Below, piece by piece: positions 22,266 through 34,765 of a stretch of 64,000 nt of DNA. The position numbers were made by a program, and so were the translations under genes. The DNA is from Rheum nobile (Eukaryota; Streptophyta; Magnoliopsida; Caryophyllales; Polygonaceae). Each line of letters begins with the position of its first letter. Positions within the stretch are counted from its first letter, which is position 1. The stretch lies in assembly GCA_027886185.1 (NCBI GenBank), contig WOAB01000506.1, positions 3,348,001 through 3,412,000 of the forward strand. The letters run 5' to 3'. The notes beneath the pieces are model-generated. The model was not told the origin of the DNA and did no database searches. It saw nothing but the letters and a program-made list of their open reading frames with translations.

Positions 22266-24310
22266 TCATTCTATGTGGTGTCCCCTATATCAAATTATGA
22301 TGAAGCTGATGATCTTTCTCCAAGCCCTGTAGCTCTTGTATTTGGTGTTCGAAAATCTTCAAACGGAAACATTGCATCCCTACCTTCTACTGATGCGGAT
22401 AATGCGTTTTAGAAGAGTAGAATTAAACAAGAGAGCAATTCACCTTCAAATAGATTACCTGAAGTTACTCAGACAAAAGAGTTGGATCATCAGGTAAAAG
22501 AGAAAGGACAAATTAGTGCTATCTTAACTTCAAATGGTAAAATGCAGGGGACTGTGTTTCCTACCAAAAAGAATAGAGCACTCGGAAATGAAGATACTGG
22601 AGATGGTTCTTGGAGGCCAGGAAAGGTAGGGAGGGGACTACCACCGCCCAAGCTTGTTGTCCTGGAAACAGGGGAGAAACTGGAAAATGTTTCTACAACA
22701 AGGTCACTTCCAAATGTGAAGCCTGTCAATGAGAAGACCAAGAGGTTTGGTCTCTAACCTTTCCCTTTGGTGACTGAGGAAAAAGACTTCTGCATTTTCT
22801 GTATGTTTTTTGTATCCCTAACCATTTCATTTAAAATATCGATATAGCAAATCTGGTCGTCCACCTTCACGAAAGCTTTCTGAATGCAAAGCATTTGCTC
22901 GTGCTGGTGAGTAATTGTATCTTGATGTTTACTTTTCCTCAAATTTAGAACTTGTGTATATCTGATTTAGGAACAGCTGCATGATATGTTACAACTATAG
23001 TTATTTTATTAAAAATATAAAACATGTCCAGTATGATGGTAATTAAGCATTGTATTCATTTCACTGTAAATGCATAAGTGTATTCATTTAACTATTTTAT
23101 ATTAATAATTTTGATGGATGTCCTGGTGCATTTGAACTTCATTTCACTTTCTGTATGTACACTGTTTTAGACATATTTAAACCTCAAGGATATTCCTCAG
23201 ATGGATAAGTGCTAAATGAATTGCTTAATTGATGTATTCTATAATCCCTGCTAGATTTATCCGTTTCAATATTTTTGATCCTCCAGCTGAATCAGATGAT
23301 GATCGTGAGGAACTACTTGTTGCTGCTGCTTCTGTGCGTAAATCAAGCTGTAAAACCCTCTTTTTGTGTCTCCCTTTCTCCAATCACTAGGCATGCATTT
23401 GTTGAATCTCTAATTCACATTGCTTCAGTCTTCTGCTTAAGTTTCCCTACTTTATTTGCAGGCGTGGCTTATACTGGTCGGTTTTGGAAGAAAATGGAGC
23501 CTATCTTAGGTTCTGTTGACTCGCAAGATACAAGCTTTATAAAGGTAAATGAGCAGGTAAGAACTTGCACTGAACTGGACGCATGTACTTGGCATTAGTT
23601 GTTTGACAAGCTGGCCAACATGTTTTTGTGTTTGATTTTGGTTATATGACGTGCTTAGTTGAACGGTGCTGAGAAGCTTGAGGAAAGTCCCTCTCGGATC
23701 TGTGATGCTGACTATGATGTTTTGGTACAACACTAACTTTGTCTTGAGTTAGATATAGTTGCTTTTCTGCTCATGTTTTCACTTGCACGTTTCTTAATTG
23801 TCACAGGGTGTATTAATGCATAATCACAAGGATGACGCCCTATCTGCTGGACTGGGTGCAACAAAAAAGTTGGATAAAACGCCGTCCTTGTATCAAAGAG
23901 TTCTTTCTGCTTTGATCGAGGAGGATGACAATGAGGGGATTTCTAATGGTGGTGAAGCAATTAGCACATCTTTTCAGTGTGTCAGTGATGACTCTCACTG
24001 TGGTTCATGTAATTATAATGATGTTGAAATGAGGGACATGGACAGATTGGAGTCTGAAGCTGAATCCATAATCGACTTTCAGATCCAAATATATGAGGCT
24101 AGAGACATGTTTTCATATAATAAGAGCATTGCATCTAATACATCTAGGAACCTGAGCATGTCTGATTCTCTATATAGCAGTGGAAGGTGGCAAGGGGACG
24201 ATGGTTTCTCACACTCGGATGTAGAATTTGTCAACGGAATTTACCAGAATGATATGGGAGGATCACAGCTTGTTGATGCAAATATTTCGGGATCTCTTGT
24301 ATCTGATTGA
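22266..24310 (+). pseudogene. Captured multi-exon fragment of an SRRM-like plant nuclear protein
   Basis: Exon pieces at about 22266-22745, 22849-22906, 23284-23350, 23460-23556, 23658-23724 and 23807-24310 encode LVFGVRKSSNGNIASLP, WRPGKVGRGLPPPKLVV, KSGRPPSRKLSECKAFARA, ESDDDREELLVAAASV, FWKKMEPILGSVDSQDTSF and TPSLYQRVLSALIEEDDNEG. These match a conserved plant family (Arabidopsis At4g29790/At2g19390, described as serine/arginine repetitive matrix-like) as I recall it. A TAG near 22410 interrupts the first exon. The last 170-codon ORF ends at the cargo edge. The direct parent gene is elsewhere in the genome. Confidence 0.72.
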
Positions 24311-25278
24311 CCTAAAATTAAAGAAACTCAATTAAAATTTTGAATTTTTAAAATAAATAAATATATAAACAATTGAGATTTTGAGAAAATTTAACCTAAA
24401 ATAATAGAAGCTTAGTTAAAATTTTGAGAAAATATTAAGCGTCAGGTAGGCATAACGTAGTGTTTTTCCTTTATAAATCATAATATGTGCTGATATATAG
24501 TAAAACTTACTAATTAATGACCATGTTAAATATACATGGAAGAAGTTATGAATTATAATTTCGCTGAGAAGAGTAAGCAAGTACTGATAAAATAACTAAT
24601 GTACTTGTATATAAAATGTAACAAGGTTTAAGAAAATGCAGATTCACTAATTATTTATATTACTTCGTATTTAATTAAAATAGGAATTAATCACTAATAT
24701 ATTTTAATTAAAATGATATTAATGTCTAAGAATATGTAAAGTCAACATGACTAATAAAAAGATATACATTCCAGCCTAAATAAATAAAACGATATATTAA
24801 TGAATGTTAATAACTAGATCATAACAAAAAATACATTATTAAAATGCAATAAATTTGTAAGATAAAAGCAACAAATTAGAAATGTGGAGGGTAGTTAGTG
24901 GAGCATGTAAGAAATGAGAGTTGTTGTAGCAAGTTTTTTACAAATACTCGAGTTCAAGCACAACATATAATTAGATAGACATTTCTAAAATATTTACCAA
25001 ATATTTTCAAAGGAAAAAACGCATTCTTATAAAAAACAACTACCACCTTAATTCAAAATTTAAATTGAACTTCTGACCAAAATGAATAAATAAAATTATA
25101 CTTCGTACAATCATAGTATTTTATACCTAAAATACTTAGATATTACATTTTTTTGCCAAAACTTAAATATTACATTTAAATACATATCAAACAATATATC
25201 GTCTAAGATAAAACATAAAACAACAATCCATATATATGAACCTCAAATTTTAATCGTGACACTATATATACATAAAAG

Positions 25279-25309
25279 GCCCGTGCGAAGCACGGGCTTC
25301 TATTTCTAG
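25279..25309 (+). other. Helitron 3' hairpin and CTAG terminus
   Basis: Perfect 8-bp stem with a 3-base loop, 8-base spacer, then CTAG. Confidence 0.88.
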
Positions 25310-25635
25310 TAACCTCAAAATTCAAATATCATTTTAATCTATAAACATAAATCATTATGTTTTCCTTAAATAAAAGAACAAATATTAAATTTTGTAACTA
25401 AGTTTCATTTATTTTTTTATCAAACAATAACAAAAATAGTTAATTCATTTGATAAAAGATATCTAAAATTAGTATCATCATGTTTGCCCAACTAAAGTTT
25501 TAAATTGTGTATTTTTGTGTTTATTGAAAGATATACTATAACCCTATTATATAATAAAATTTACAAACTGGACTAGCCATTACATATAAAAGGCTTATTT
25601 AATATATACAACACTAGGGTGGATAAGCGATAAAA

Positions 25636-25715
25636 AAGGGAAAGTGATGTGCACTAGATTTGAACACCCGACCATTAGCAAAAACCCCATTCAACCAGCC
25701 ATCTGAGCAACAAAC
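25636..25715 (-). other. tRNA-like relic
   Basis: On the minus strand TTGCTCAGATGGCTGG resembles box A and GGTGTTCAAATC box B. It lies in the right arm of the hAT-like element. Confidence 0.4.
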
Positions 25716-25947
25716 CTTTTATGTCTCTATGCAAGTGTAATAATATATATACTAATTTTATTTTATTTTTAAAAATCTAGCAGGGGCTACAACAACCCCC
25801 ACTGGGCCTAATGTGCCTCTGCCCCTATATGCATTGTACTCCTCTCTACATTTTTTATTGGTTCTAGCATCAAATTTGACATTTCTTTTTATTTTCATTT
25901 TTTTCTAAATGTCTATGATACTCCAAATTTCATTGTTAAAGATGGCC

Positions 25948-26303
25948 AAACTTTTCTGAAATCGCAAGAGAATCGTTGAATACAGGTTATCTTCCACACT
26001 TCCACAAACCACCACCCAAAAAATAATAAAGTGTGTCTCAACTAGTTAAGGTTTGAGGTTAAGCTGTACACCTCAATTAACTCTAAGATGAAACACAATG
26101 TACGTTTCTTTGGAGCATGAATAGAATGTTCATTTTAGTGAAACTCGACACCCCACTAACGACAAGCTAGATGTGCCATATCTGATACGTAGTAAACACA
26201 ACATCGAAGCCATGTTGCTTCATGGATCTATCTTGGTAAAAAAAAACGGCCAGGGGCTACATGAGCCATCATGGCTCATGCCTGGCTCGCCACAATCTCA
26301 AAT
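25948..26303. other. No gene seen
   Basis: AT-rich flank between the nested element and the LINE. No motif was recognised. Confidence 0.4.
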
Positions 26304-26401
26304 CTCTAACCTATATACTTTTTTTGATAAGGTAAAAATTAGACTGAAAATTATAGAAGATACGGTTTCTCAGCCTATAGCATCCTTTCGGATGAGAACT
26401 A

Positions 26402-29400
26402 AAAGCTCTAGATCGGCTTGAAGATCTTCCAAAGAACTCCACTGGCACGTCTTCGCAATGTAGTCGGCCACGACGTTTGTTTCTCGAAAGATATGATGGA
26501 TTTTCACTGAAGAAAAAAGTTATAGAAAACAAAGGATATCAGAGATTAAAATTTCAATATCCCAAGGACAATGTCAGATCTTATTTATGACGTTAACAAT
26601 AGTGAGGTTATCACATTCAATTTCAATATTGTTGAGTCCTAGTTCATAGGCTTTAGCCAGAGCATTTCTAACCGCTAAGGTTTCCGTTCTCAAGGGGGTT
26701 GATATTCCACATTTGTCGCCAAATAGGAATACAACTTCACCTTTATTGTTCCAAAATATAAATCCATAGCTTGATTCTCCATTTGTCTTGGTAGAACCAT
26801 CAATATTAATTTTTATGATTCCATCCGGTGGTTTTTTTTTCTTCCATTTCTTCGTTTCTCTTTTATTTGTGTTGTTGTTCTTTTTTTCCTAGTTTTAGCT
26901 AGACAGTCTGGGTTCCACATCTTTGTTTTTTTCCAGTAACTAATCTGAAATTTAATATAAAGAGGTACATCCTTGAGAATGTCATTATCATCATTTGATC
27001 TCCCAAAACTTTTTTTGTTTCTATAAAACCAGATTCCCCACCAAGCAACCGCCAATTCCACAAATTGTGATTGCTCGGATTTGTTTCGGAGTTCCTCTAT
27101 TATTTCAATTGTTTTTTTCCTATGTTTAAAGATCTAATTATTGTATATGTGTGATTATTATTTTTTTCCAATGTTTTCATGGTATAATTACACTGGAATA
27201 AAATGTGGCTAGAATCTTCAGTTTGTGCATTACAACGAATACAACCCTGTGGGAGTGCAACTCCTTTTTCAGCTAACCTACTTTGGTAGGAAGTCCAATT
27301 TTAATAATTTTCCATAGAAAAATTTAACCTTAAGATAAGTGTCTAATTTCCAAATCCATGATGAGTCATATGTTGTGTAATTTTTATTTCTATTAATCAT
27401 CTCCATGGCAGAATTAGTTGAAAACCAACCATTTTTGCTAGATTTCCAATACATTATGTCGTGTATATTATTGATCGGTATAGGTATATATATGATTTTT
27501 ATTAGCATTCAGGTGGTAAATCATGCTCCAGCATTTCCTTGTTCCAGGTATGGTTTAGCAAAATGTAATTCACAACTAGCGCAATTTTGTTCAAAATTGT
27601 TTATGTGTTCATAATGTCACACAAGGCGACATTTGACATCCATTTATCAGTCCAAAATTTAGTGGTTCTCTCATTTCCCACTTGCAAAATGAGTCATCTC
27701 TTGAATTCATCAATGATTTCAAACATTCTTGACCATTGCCACGAATAACTCCTTGTTTTCTCATATTGTAGGATATGTTGTGTTTTGAGGTATTTTTCAC
27801 TCACAATCTTCACCCAATAATTATTTGGTTATGCTAATATTTTCCAAATAAGTTTAAATTGTAGTGCTTTGTTCATATCCTTCGGTTTTCTCAATCCGAA
27901 TTCTCCTTGTTGTATTGGTTTACATATCTTTTCGCATCCTATAAGAGGTTTGAAGGATGGTTCTTTATTCCAAAAGAAAGATCTATTAATCTTGTCCAAT
28001 TCTTTATGAGTTTGTGTTGGCAGCATAAAGCTTTGCATCAGATAATTAGGTCTTGATGCAAGATTAGCTTTAATTAGCGTTGTTCTTCCTGCTTGCGACA
28101 AGAAGTTTGCTTTCCATTTGGTTAATTGTTGTTGTGTGCTAATTAATAGATCAACAAAGGTATTTATATTTACTCTTCCATTAATAATAGGGCAACCTAG
28201 ATATTTTTCAAGAGAGTTCATGTTTGTTATTGTGAGGGATCCTTGAATCGCCAATTTTCTTGTATTAGTAACCTTTTGCATTACTTGAAAGGCTGATTTA
28301 TGATAATCTACTTTTTGTCCAAATAATTTACAATAGTCATCTACAGTATCCTTAATTTCATGACAATTCTCTTGTTTTGCTTTGGAGAATATCATAATGT
28401 CATCGGCAAGTGCCAAAAAAGGAATGCGATTTCCATGTCTAGATAGTTGAAATCCAATTGGGTTTCGAGGTCTATTAGATGCTCTTTGTAGTTTTCGGGC
28501 TAGGATTTCAGATCCAAGTATAAAAAGAAAAGGCGAGAGGAGATCACCCTGTCTAAGTCCCCTTCTTGGTTTAAAAATTTCCGTAGGGCCATTATTAACC
28601 AACACCGAGAAAGAAACTGTATTTACATTCCTTGATCCAGTTAATAAATTTTTCATGGAATCCAAATTTCTTCATTATTGTAATAATAAAATTCCATTCA
28701 ATTCTATCATAAGCCTTTTCCATGTCTAGTTTTAAGGCTATAAATCCTTGGGTTCCTTTTTTTGATTTGAATGAGTGAAAATTTTCATGTGCTATTATTA
28801 GTATATTATCTTGAATAACTTTGTTAGCAACAAAGGCACCTTATAAGGGATGAATTAGTTTTTCCATAGATCTTTTTAGTCTGGTTGTTAGAATTTTAGA
28901 TATAATTTTATAGATTGTGGAGCACAAACTTATAGGTCTGTAATGGTTTGTCGAGTTCGAGTTATCACATTTTCGGTATTAATGATATAAATGTATGGTT
29001 GACTTGTTTTAAGTAATCCTCTTGAAAGAAAGAAACTCTTTACTTCTTGAGTCACAGAAGCACCTACAATAGTCCAATATTTTTGATCGAATTTTGCTGC
29101 CATGCCATCTAGGCCCGATGATTTATCCGCCGTAATATCAAAAATAACCTTTTTAATCTCTTCATTGGACACATTCTTTGTTAATTCCATATTTTTCTCT
29201 TTTGATATTTCTGCCTGAATTAGATCAAGATCTGCCTGGAGTAAAGCATAATTCATTTCTTCAGTCTTGAATCTTTTAATGAAATCATTTCTAATTTCGT
29301 TTCTAATATTCTCTTCTCCAATTATGCTGGTACTTTCTTGGATTTTAATTTCCTTAATGATTTTCCTATTTCTTTTTTCACTCGCTATTTTATGAAAATA

Positions 29401-30480
29401 GCTTGCATTTGTATCATTTAATTTTATATGTTTTACTTTAGCTCGTTGATTCTAAAATATCTTTTGGAAATTTAGAATTTTTTTTTTTTTTTTTGAATTA
29501 GTCTATTTTGTTTTTGGATTATATTACTATTGGGGTTTATACATATATATATTTGAATATCAGATAATTATTTTTCTATGGTTTGAAGTTGAGTAAAAAC
29601 ATTACCAAAAGTGCTTTTATTCCAAATTTTTGCTTGTTTTTTAAGTAGCTTTGTTTTGGATACCAGATTATACAAACTAGATCCATGATAATTTGTCCTT
29701 CACGCTTGTTTTACTACGTTTCTAAAATCATTTCTAGTCATCCATATTTTTTCAAATTTAAATGGTTGATTTTTAAAAGGTATAGACGATGTTAGTTCAA
29801 TGGATATTTGGCAGTGATCTGAACTAGTAAAAGCATAATGTTTGGTATAGATTTCTGGGTACCATTTAGGATAGATGATCGACTAAAACCCTGTCTAATT
29901 TTTCATAGATGGTGTCTATCTCTGTTTTGTTTTTCCTCCAAGTAAAGGCATTTCCTTGTATTGGTGTATCTAATAGTTCACATTCATTTTCTTAACCGTG
30001 CAAATTTTGTGATTGGTGGGGATACTCCTCCCTTTTTTTCATTAGGGTCTTGTATCTCATTCATGTCTCCCATTATAATACATGGAAAGGCACTATTTTT
30101 AACGACAGCAATAATTCCATCACAAAATTCATTCTTCCCAGATTCATACGGTGGGGCATATGTAAGGATCAGCAAAGCTTTAATGTTCGTACAAAGATTT
30201 GTGTATTTTATACTAATAAATCTCTGTTCAATTTGGTCAATTTCAAGTATTTCATTTGTGAATTGATAGGTTTTCCACATAACACAAATTCCACCCGAAA
30301 ATCCAGATGTTGGGACAAAATGGAATTGATCAAAACCTGCTTTTTTCCATATTCTTTCGCTAGGTTCTTTGCTTGTTCTTGTATCAAATAATGCTAGTAA
30401 TTGGACTCGTTCTATTTTACAGAAGGATTCATTATCCATCCATAAGTTTTTCTTTCCAATTCCTCTACAATTACAAGTTG
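26402..30480 (-). pseudogene. LINE ORF2: endonuclease, reverse transcriptase, zf-RVT, RNase H
   Basis: Pieces in several frames give the full ORF2 order. The apurinic-like endonuclease starts CNCRGIGKKNLW (near 30475), with GFSGGICVMW and IIMGDMNEI. The RT includes FDQKYWTIVG, GLRQGDLLSPFLF and LALADDIMIF, where the usual FADD reads LADD. The zf-RVT segment is at 27508-27190 (WKLDTYLKVKFFYGKLL, CIRCNAQTEDSSHILFQC). A plant-type RNase H (IKINIDGSTKTNGESSYGFI, ADYIAKTCQWSSLEDLQADL) ends near 26402. Frameshifts separate the pieces. The same RNase H type occurs at 36380-36657. Confidence 0.88.
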
Positions 30481-30787
30481 TGATCTACATAAAAAACCAA
30501 TTGAATTATGGCCCTTTGTCCAAAAACAGTTAGGGGTCTTGTTACTTGGTACATTCTTTTGATAATCATCATAAGTATAGATATATATGGATTTATATGT
30601 GGTATATGGTTTGGGTTTATGTGTTAATTGTACTTTGTCTCTTTTTCTTATATAAAGAAATCGCCCTAGCTTCTGTTTGTTATATTGATAAGAGTAGAGA
30701 CCTACTATATTCATGTGGTAATATGATCCTCTATATACAACAGGAATCGTATTACAGCAGTTATCATTTATTTGTACAAAGATCATG

Positions 30788-31728
30788 TTTTTTTTTTGAA
30801 TTTTGTAAGCGTTATATTAGAGGGAGGAAAAAAGGATGTACAAAAGCCCAACAGAAAAAAAGGGCAAGGTTGTCAACGAGCCAATTACATCAAGGGCATA
30901 ACAGCATCAAAAAGGACCCAACCATCCAAATCTCCTAACAACCCCATTCTTGCATTTAGCATCCACGAGAGCTTTGCAATGGTGCAGGATAAGATGAGCG
31001 CACTTCACAGCGGAAGGTGTAGCTCCATTGAAGATCACATCATTTCTTTGCTTCCAGACATAGTAAACAAAAGTGGTAAGAAGAGTGCTAGCTACCTTAG
31101 CAACTAGTCTGCTCTGGAGAGAGTCGCTGATCCATTCAGACCAAGCATGCAGCGAGTTGAAGTTCTGGCCAATTCTGAGCCAAGGAAGAACACGATGCAG
31201 GACCTGTTGGGTAAATTGGCAATTGATCCAAATATGGCTACCACTCTCGATAGAAGAAGCATTGTAGAGAGCACAGTTCACATCATCTAAAGTCAGCCAC
31301 CTGCTGAGCCGCTCTCTAGTCGGGAGACGATCAAGGAGGGCAAGCCAAGCAATAAGTGAGCATCTGGGACTATGAAACCCATCCCAGATGACGAGTCCCC
31401 AAGGGCAACAAGTAGCATGGCTCCGCATTAAGTTATAAGCTTTCTTGGAGGAGAAAGACCCATTAGTGTTGGTGAGATCCAGCATAATAAGGTGAGGGTT
31501 ACCTCTAGACTTCAGTTGGTCACGGATGGAGAGAATGCTTTTCCATGCCTTACTGTCATCACTCTTCGGCATGACATCCCAAACGTCCCCCACTCTGAGC
31601 GGATTGTGAAGAGCCCAAGCGACCCAAATATTTGGGCTTTGATTCTGAAGCTCATGAATGGTATGCGCCATGGAGGCCCTATTCCAAGAAAGGAGTTCCT
31701 TGAACCCTAGACCTCCTTCATCGAGAGG
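30788..31728 (-). mobile_element. 5'-truncated LINE fragment nested in the LINE
   Basis: Flanked by the perfect 12-bp duplication ACAAAGATCATG (30776-30787 and 31729-31740), with its A-run at 30788-30796 on the minus strand. It holds only the 3' end of an ORF2. Confidence 0.9.
30907..31728 (-). pseudogene. LINE ORF2 C-terminus (RT thumb and zf-RVT)
   Basis: The open frame starts DEGGLGFKELLSWNRASMAH and runs through SKKAYNLMR, a zf-RVT stretch (VIWDGFHSPRCSLIAWLALL) and FVYYVWKQRNDVIFNG to a natural-looking stop at 30907. Its first residues before 31728 are encoded by host-LINE sequence including the target duplication. It is a different LINE family from its host. Confidence 0.85.
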
Positions 31729-31740
31729 ACAAAGATCATG

Positions 31741-33123
31741 TTTTGTGATACTTGATAGGTTGTACAATTATCAAAAACACTTGAAGAAATAATGGGATTT
31801 TCCGTCTTATTCCTTAATAAGCATCCATAAACATGTCTCAGATTGTTCATAAAGTTTATGCGTTTCATATGTTCATATATAATGAAAGCCCAGTTTGTTA
31901 CATCAATATGGTGGCCGCAATTCTTATTCAACATATACTGAATCAGTAGAAGTCTCCAGCTATTAGTTCTGCATTTGGATTCCCTGTTCTCATTTATTCT
32001 ATTGTAGGTAAGTGAGAGCTCGCATATATAAAGTTGCATAAAAGCAACACTAATAACATTTTATGATCTGTTTTGTTTTCTATAGAGTTTCCTCATACTC
32101 ATAGTAATAAACATGAGAAACAAGAATTCTCAACATGGGATAATAATCAAACAGCTGTCCATAAGGTAAACCCACAAATAGATATCAATACTTAGGTTGT
32201 TCATGGGCCATTTTTTTCTCAGCAGTTCATATATCAAAACTATATGACTACTAGAACGATTGTTCAAAGTATATTTGTTCAGTGTGCTTTTTAGTTCCTC
32301 ACTTTTTGATGTTTGTTCATGTGCCAATGTGATCCATTGTCCATCAGATTTGTACTCTGTATTTCTGGATTCGATTGGTTCCTGAAAGGTCATCAAGGAA
32401 GAACAATTAATTAGTACTAGGTTCATTACACTGAAAATCGACAAGGATTTGAGACTTACCTCATAGATGTGTATCCAAGTGTTTATACACATCCTGTTCC
32501 TGAGAGTGTCATTGATATAGCATTGGTTGTACAAGTCAGGGGACATAACCCAAGTGTTCCTCCAAATATCACCACCAATATTGCAGCATATCTTTTCACA
32601 TAGGTTCAAGTTGCTAGAGTATGCATATAGATATATAAAGACAAGGAAAGCCAACTCAAGATGTTCATGGAATCATTTGTAGGGAGATATTTGGAGTCAG
32701 TTTTATCATGCAAGGGATCACTAAGCCTAGTGAACATTTTAAAGACAAAAACTTGGAAGAAGACAAATCTAAGAACACATTCAATGATTTCCTGATTCAG
32801 CAGTTTATGCTTCAGATAATTATTCTGATTGGTAGATTTGATCAGCTTGGTAGAATTATAAATATTAAGACACACATGATAAATAAATACATTCCATTAA
32901 TAGTTGGAGATCCAGCAAACAATAAAAGAGCCTAAAGGCCAACATAGAGACCAATGGCTAAAGTGAAAGGATCCAACATGGAAAAGCATAAAAGTAATCA
33001 AGGTGGTTCTGAAACCAAGAGACATCATGATCAAAAAGTTGTTCTAGGGGGTTACCCGAGTATCACAATTGTGGACCATGATCAAGACATAACCCACACC
33101 TTGATTACTATTGGTTGTACTAA
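31741..33123. other. Inter-ORF region of the LINE, no recognised gene
   Basis: Longer than usual for an ORF1-ORF2 spacer. Minus-strand ORFs of 110 and 174 codons and a plus-strand 152-codon ORF (overlapping ORF1) show no family motif. A further unrecognised insertion may be hidden here. Confidence 0.4.
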
Positions 33124-34765
33124 TCATTTCTTCATTTTTTTGGCACCCTTCAGCCCAGAGGTGGCGGTGTCTTCCTCACATGACATATCTTTGCGTTTGT
33201 TGGACTCAGAGGTACTTGGTAAAGCAACTTCTTCAACAACGCCTTCTTCAAAGACCTTAGGATTGGGATCAGTATTATGCACGGTGCACAGAGGGAGAGG
33301 GAGTTCACCTTCAGCAGAGAGCTCAACAACAATGGTGTCAATTTTTTTTGTAGGAGTCTTACTGCACTCCTCAGTTTCATCCAATAAATCATCGTTATTC
33401 AAGAAGTTTTGAAGGTCTTCACCAACCTTACTGTTGATCTCATCCTTGTCCACAACAAAGATATGGCTAGAAGGAGCCCCCAAGCACACCTCAGGAAGCT
33501 CATCATTAGGGTGGGGTAGGGAGAAAATGGGAGTAAGGCTAGCAGGAAGGGAATCTACAAGGGTGACAACATCAGAGGTCAGGGAAGCAGTAGTAGGAAT
33601 TTTGGGAGAATTCTTGGAGGTATTCTCTTTAGTGGTGGTAGTAGAAAGGTTAGGAGGATTGGTATCCACAACTTCAGGAGAAATGGGAGGAATATCACTC
33701 ATGGAGGTATCAATAGTTTTGTAAATAACTGAGATACCACTGTTTTTGGTAGTAGCATCAGTGGGGGCAGCAAGGGGAGTAGAGGGTTCAATATGAGCTT
33801 TTTTCTTGGAGTGAGAGACACTTTGCCAACTGTTTTTTGGATCTTTCTCACCCTCTTTGCCCCTATCAGGAGGGGAGCTCACCTCGAGCCTCTGGAAAGT
33901 AATTTTAAGGGATTGGGTCTAGCATTTTTCATGGGACACTTATCAAAAGAATGATCAGGTGCTCCACAATTACCGCAACCTTCTGGGCATTCCTCAAACC
34001 ACACATTATAGAATTTAGGGACACCCTCTTCATTAGGGATAGCAATATAGACTCCACTTTGGCCACTTTCACATTGATGCAAAGTCTAGCATAGTTGATT
34101 CTTTGTTTCTTTTCAGTAAAGGGATCAAGCTTGATAGGCTATCCCAAATTGTTCATCTCAACAATAGTACTAAGCACATTGAAACTGATGTACTCCACAT
34201 GCAGTTGCGGAATCCGAATCCACATATCCACAGTGGAAATAGTTTCAGAGAAAGGGTCAAAATTGGAACACCGGGGTTTGAGAAGCATAAGCTTGCCAAA
34301 AACATGGTAAGGTCTCCCATCCCAGGCTTTTTTCTGGTCTATGAGGTTAGCAAAGCGAAGTTCAAACCAAAATTTGGGCTTCTCAAGAATTTCAAAGGAA
34401 CCTTTGATAAACCTCCAGTCATGTTTTAGTTTGGTCTTGACTCTTAAGAAATCAATAGGCTCACCAATAATGTAACCTAGAAAAGAGGACTATTTCAATT
34501 TCAAGATATTTTTTCTCACACCCGAAAGCTTAGCAAGGTAAAGGTTCATGTTAATAGTTGGGTTGGTCAGCAGGGAAGGGTTCTCAACTTTATTAATGGG
34601 TTCCGACATAGTTTTAGAAGCAGTGGTGTTCACAAGAGAAGGGTTGACCTCATTGGGAGTTGCGGTCTTAGGATCATCAATGGGTGTTTTGGTCCCAGCC
34701 GAGGAACTAGAGCTAGGAGACAAGCAAATGGCCTCCTTCATCGTTTTCTTGCCTTTATCCATCAT
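33124..34765 (-). pseudogene. LINE ORF1 (DUF4283-type plus CCHC zinc knuckle)
   Basis: The start is at 34765 (MMDKGKKTMKEAICL), with a Ser/Pro/Thr-rich N-terminus. A DUF4283-like region spans about 34480-34100 (GEPIDFLRVKTKLK, WRFIKGSFEILEKPKFWFEL). A CX2CX4HX4C knuckle (CGNCGAPDHSFDKC, near 33930-33977) follows, then a 252-codon acidic, Ser/Thr-rich tail that ends in lysines at 33124. At least two frameshifts and one stop separate the pieces. ORF1 proteins of plant LINEs bind RNA; this copy is dead. Confidence 0.8.

Larger units (their letters stand above)
20192..25309 (+). mobile_element. Helitron carrying fragments of three host genes
   Basis: The 5' end is TCAATATATATATAAAAG at 20192, preceded by A. 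The 3' end has a perfect 8-bp hairpin (GCCCGTGC/GCACGGGC, loop GAA, 25279-25297) and CTAG (25306-25309), followed by T, so insertion is between A and T as expected. No Rep/helicase is present. The cargo includes exons with their introns from a CCS52A/FZR gene, a BRUTUS gene and an SRRM-like gene, all in plus orientation. Genomic capture with introns retained is typical of Helitrons. Confidence 0.85.
19881..25830. mobile_element. hAT-like termini enclosing the Helitron
   Basis: The left end reads CAGTGGCGGACGTAGG and the right end, read on the minus strand, CAGAGGCACATTAGG, which fit hAT-type termini. ATATACAT (about 19873-19880) and ATATGCAT (about 25831-25838) near the ends may be a degraded 8-bp target duplication. 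Both arms carry a GGGGGCT/GGGGGTT block. No transposase is seen outside the Helitron. Confidence 0.4.
19770..25947. mobile_element. Harbinger/Tourist-like inverted-repeat element split by nested insertions
   Basis: GACCATCTTTAACAATGA near 19767-19786 mirrors TCATTGTTAAAGATGGCC near 25930-25947. Such termini are typical of PIF/Harbinger-related MITEs. Without the insert it would be about 230 bp. The 3-bp target duplication is not preserved clearly. Confidence 0.5.

Noticed and set aside
23798..24310. An independent 170-codon host gene
   Set aside because: It is the last exon of a captured SRRM-like fragment inside the Helitron.
30412..30938. ORFs of 124 and 130 codons at the start of LINE ORF2
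   Set aside because: The true endonuclease frame starts near 30475; the rest is low-complexity leader.
32130..32654. A 174-codon minus-strand gene
   Set aside because: No recognisable motif or start context, and within a LINE spacer; left as unexplained sequence.
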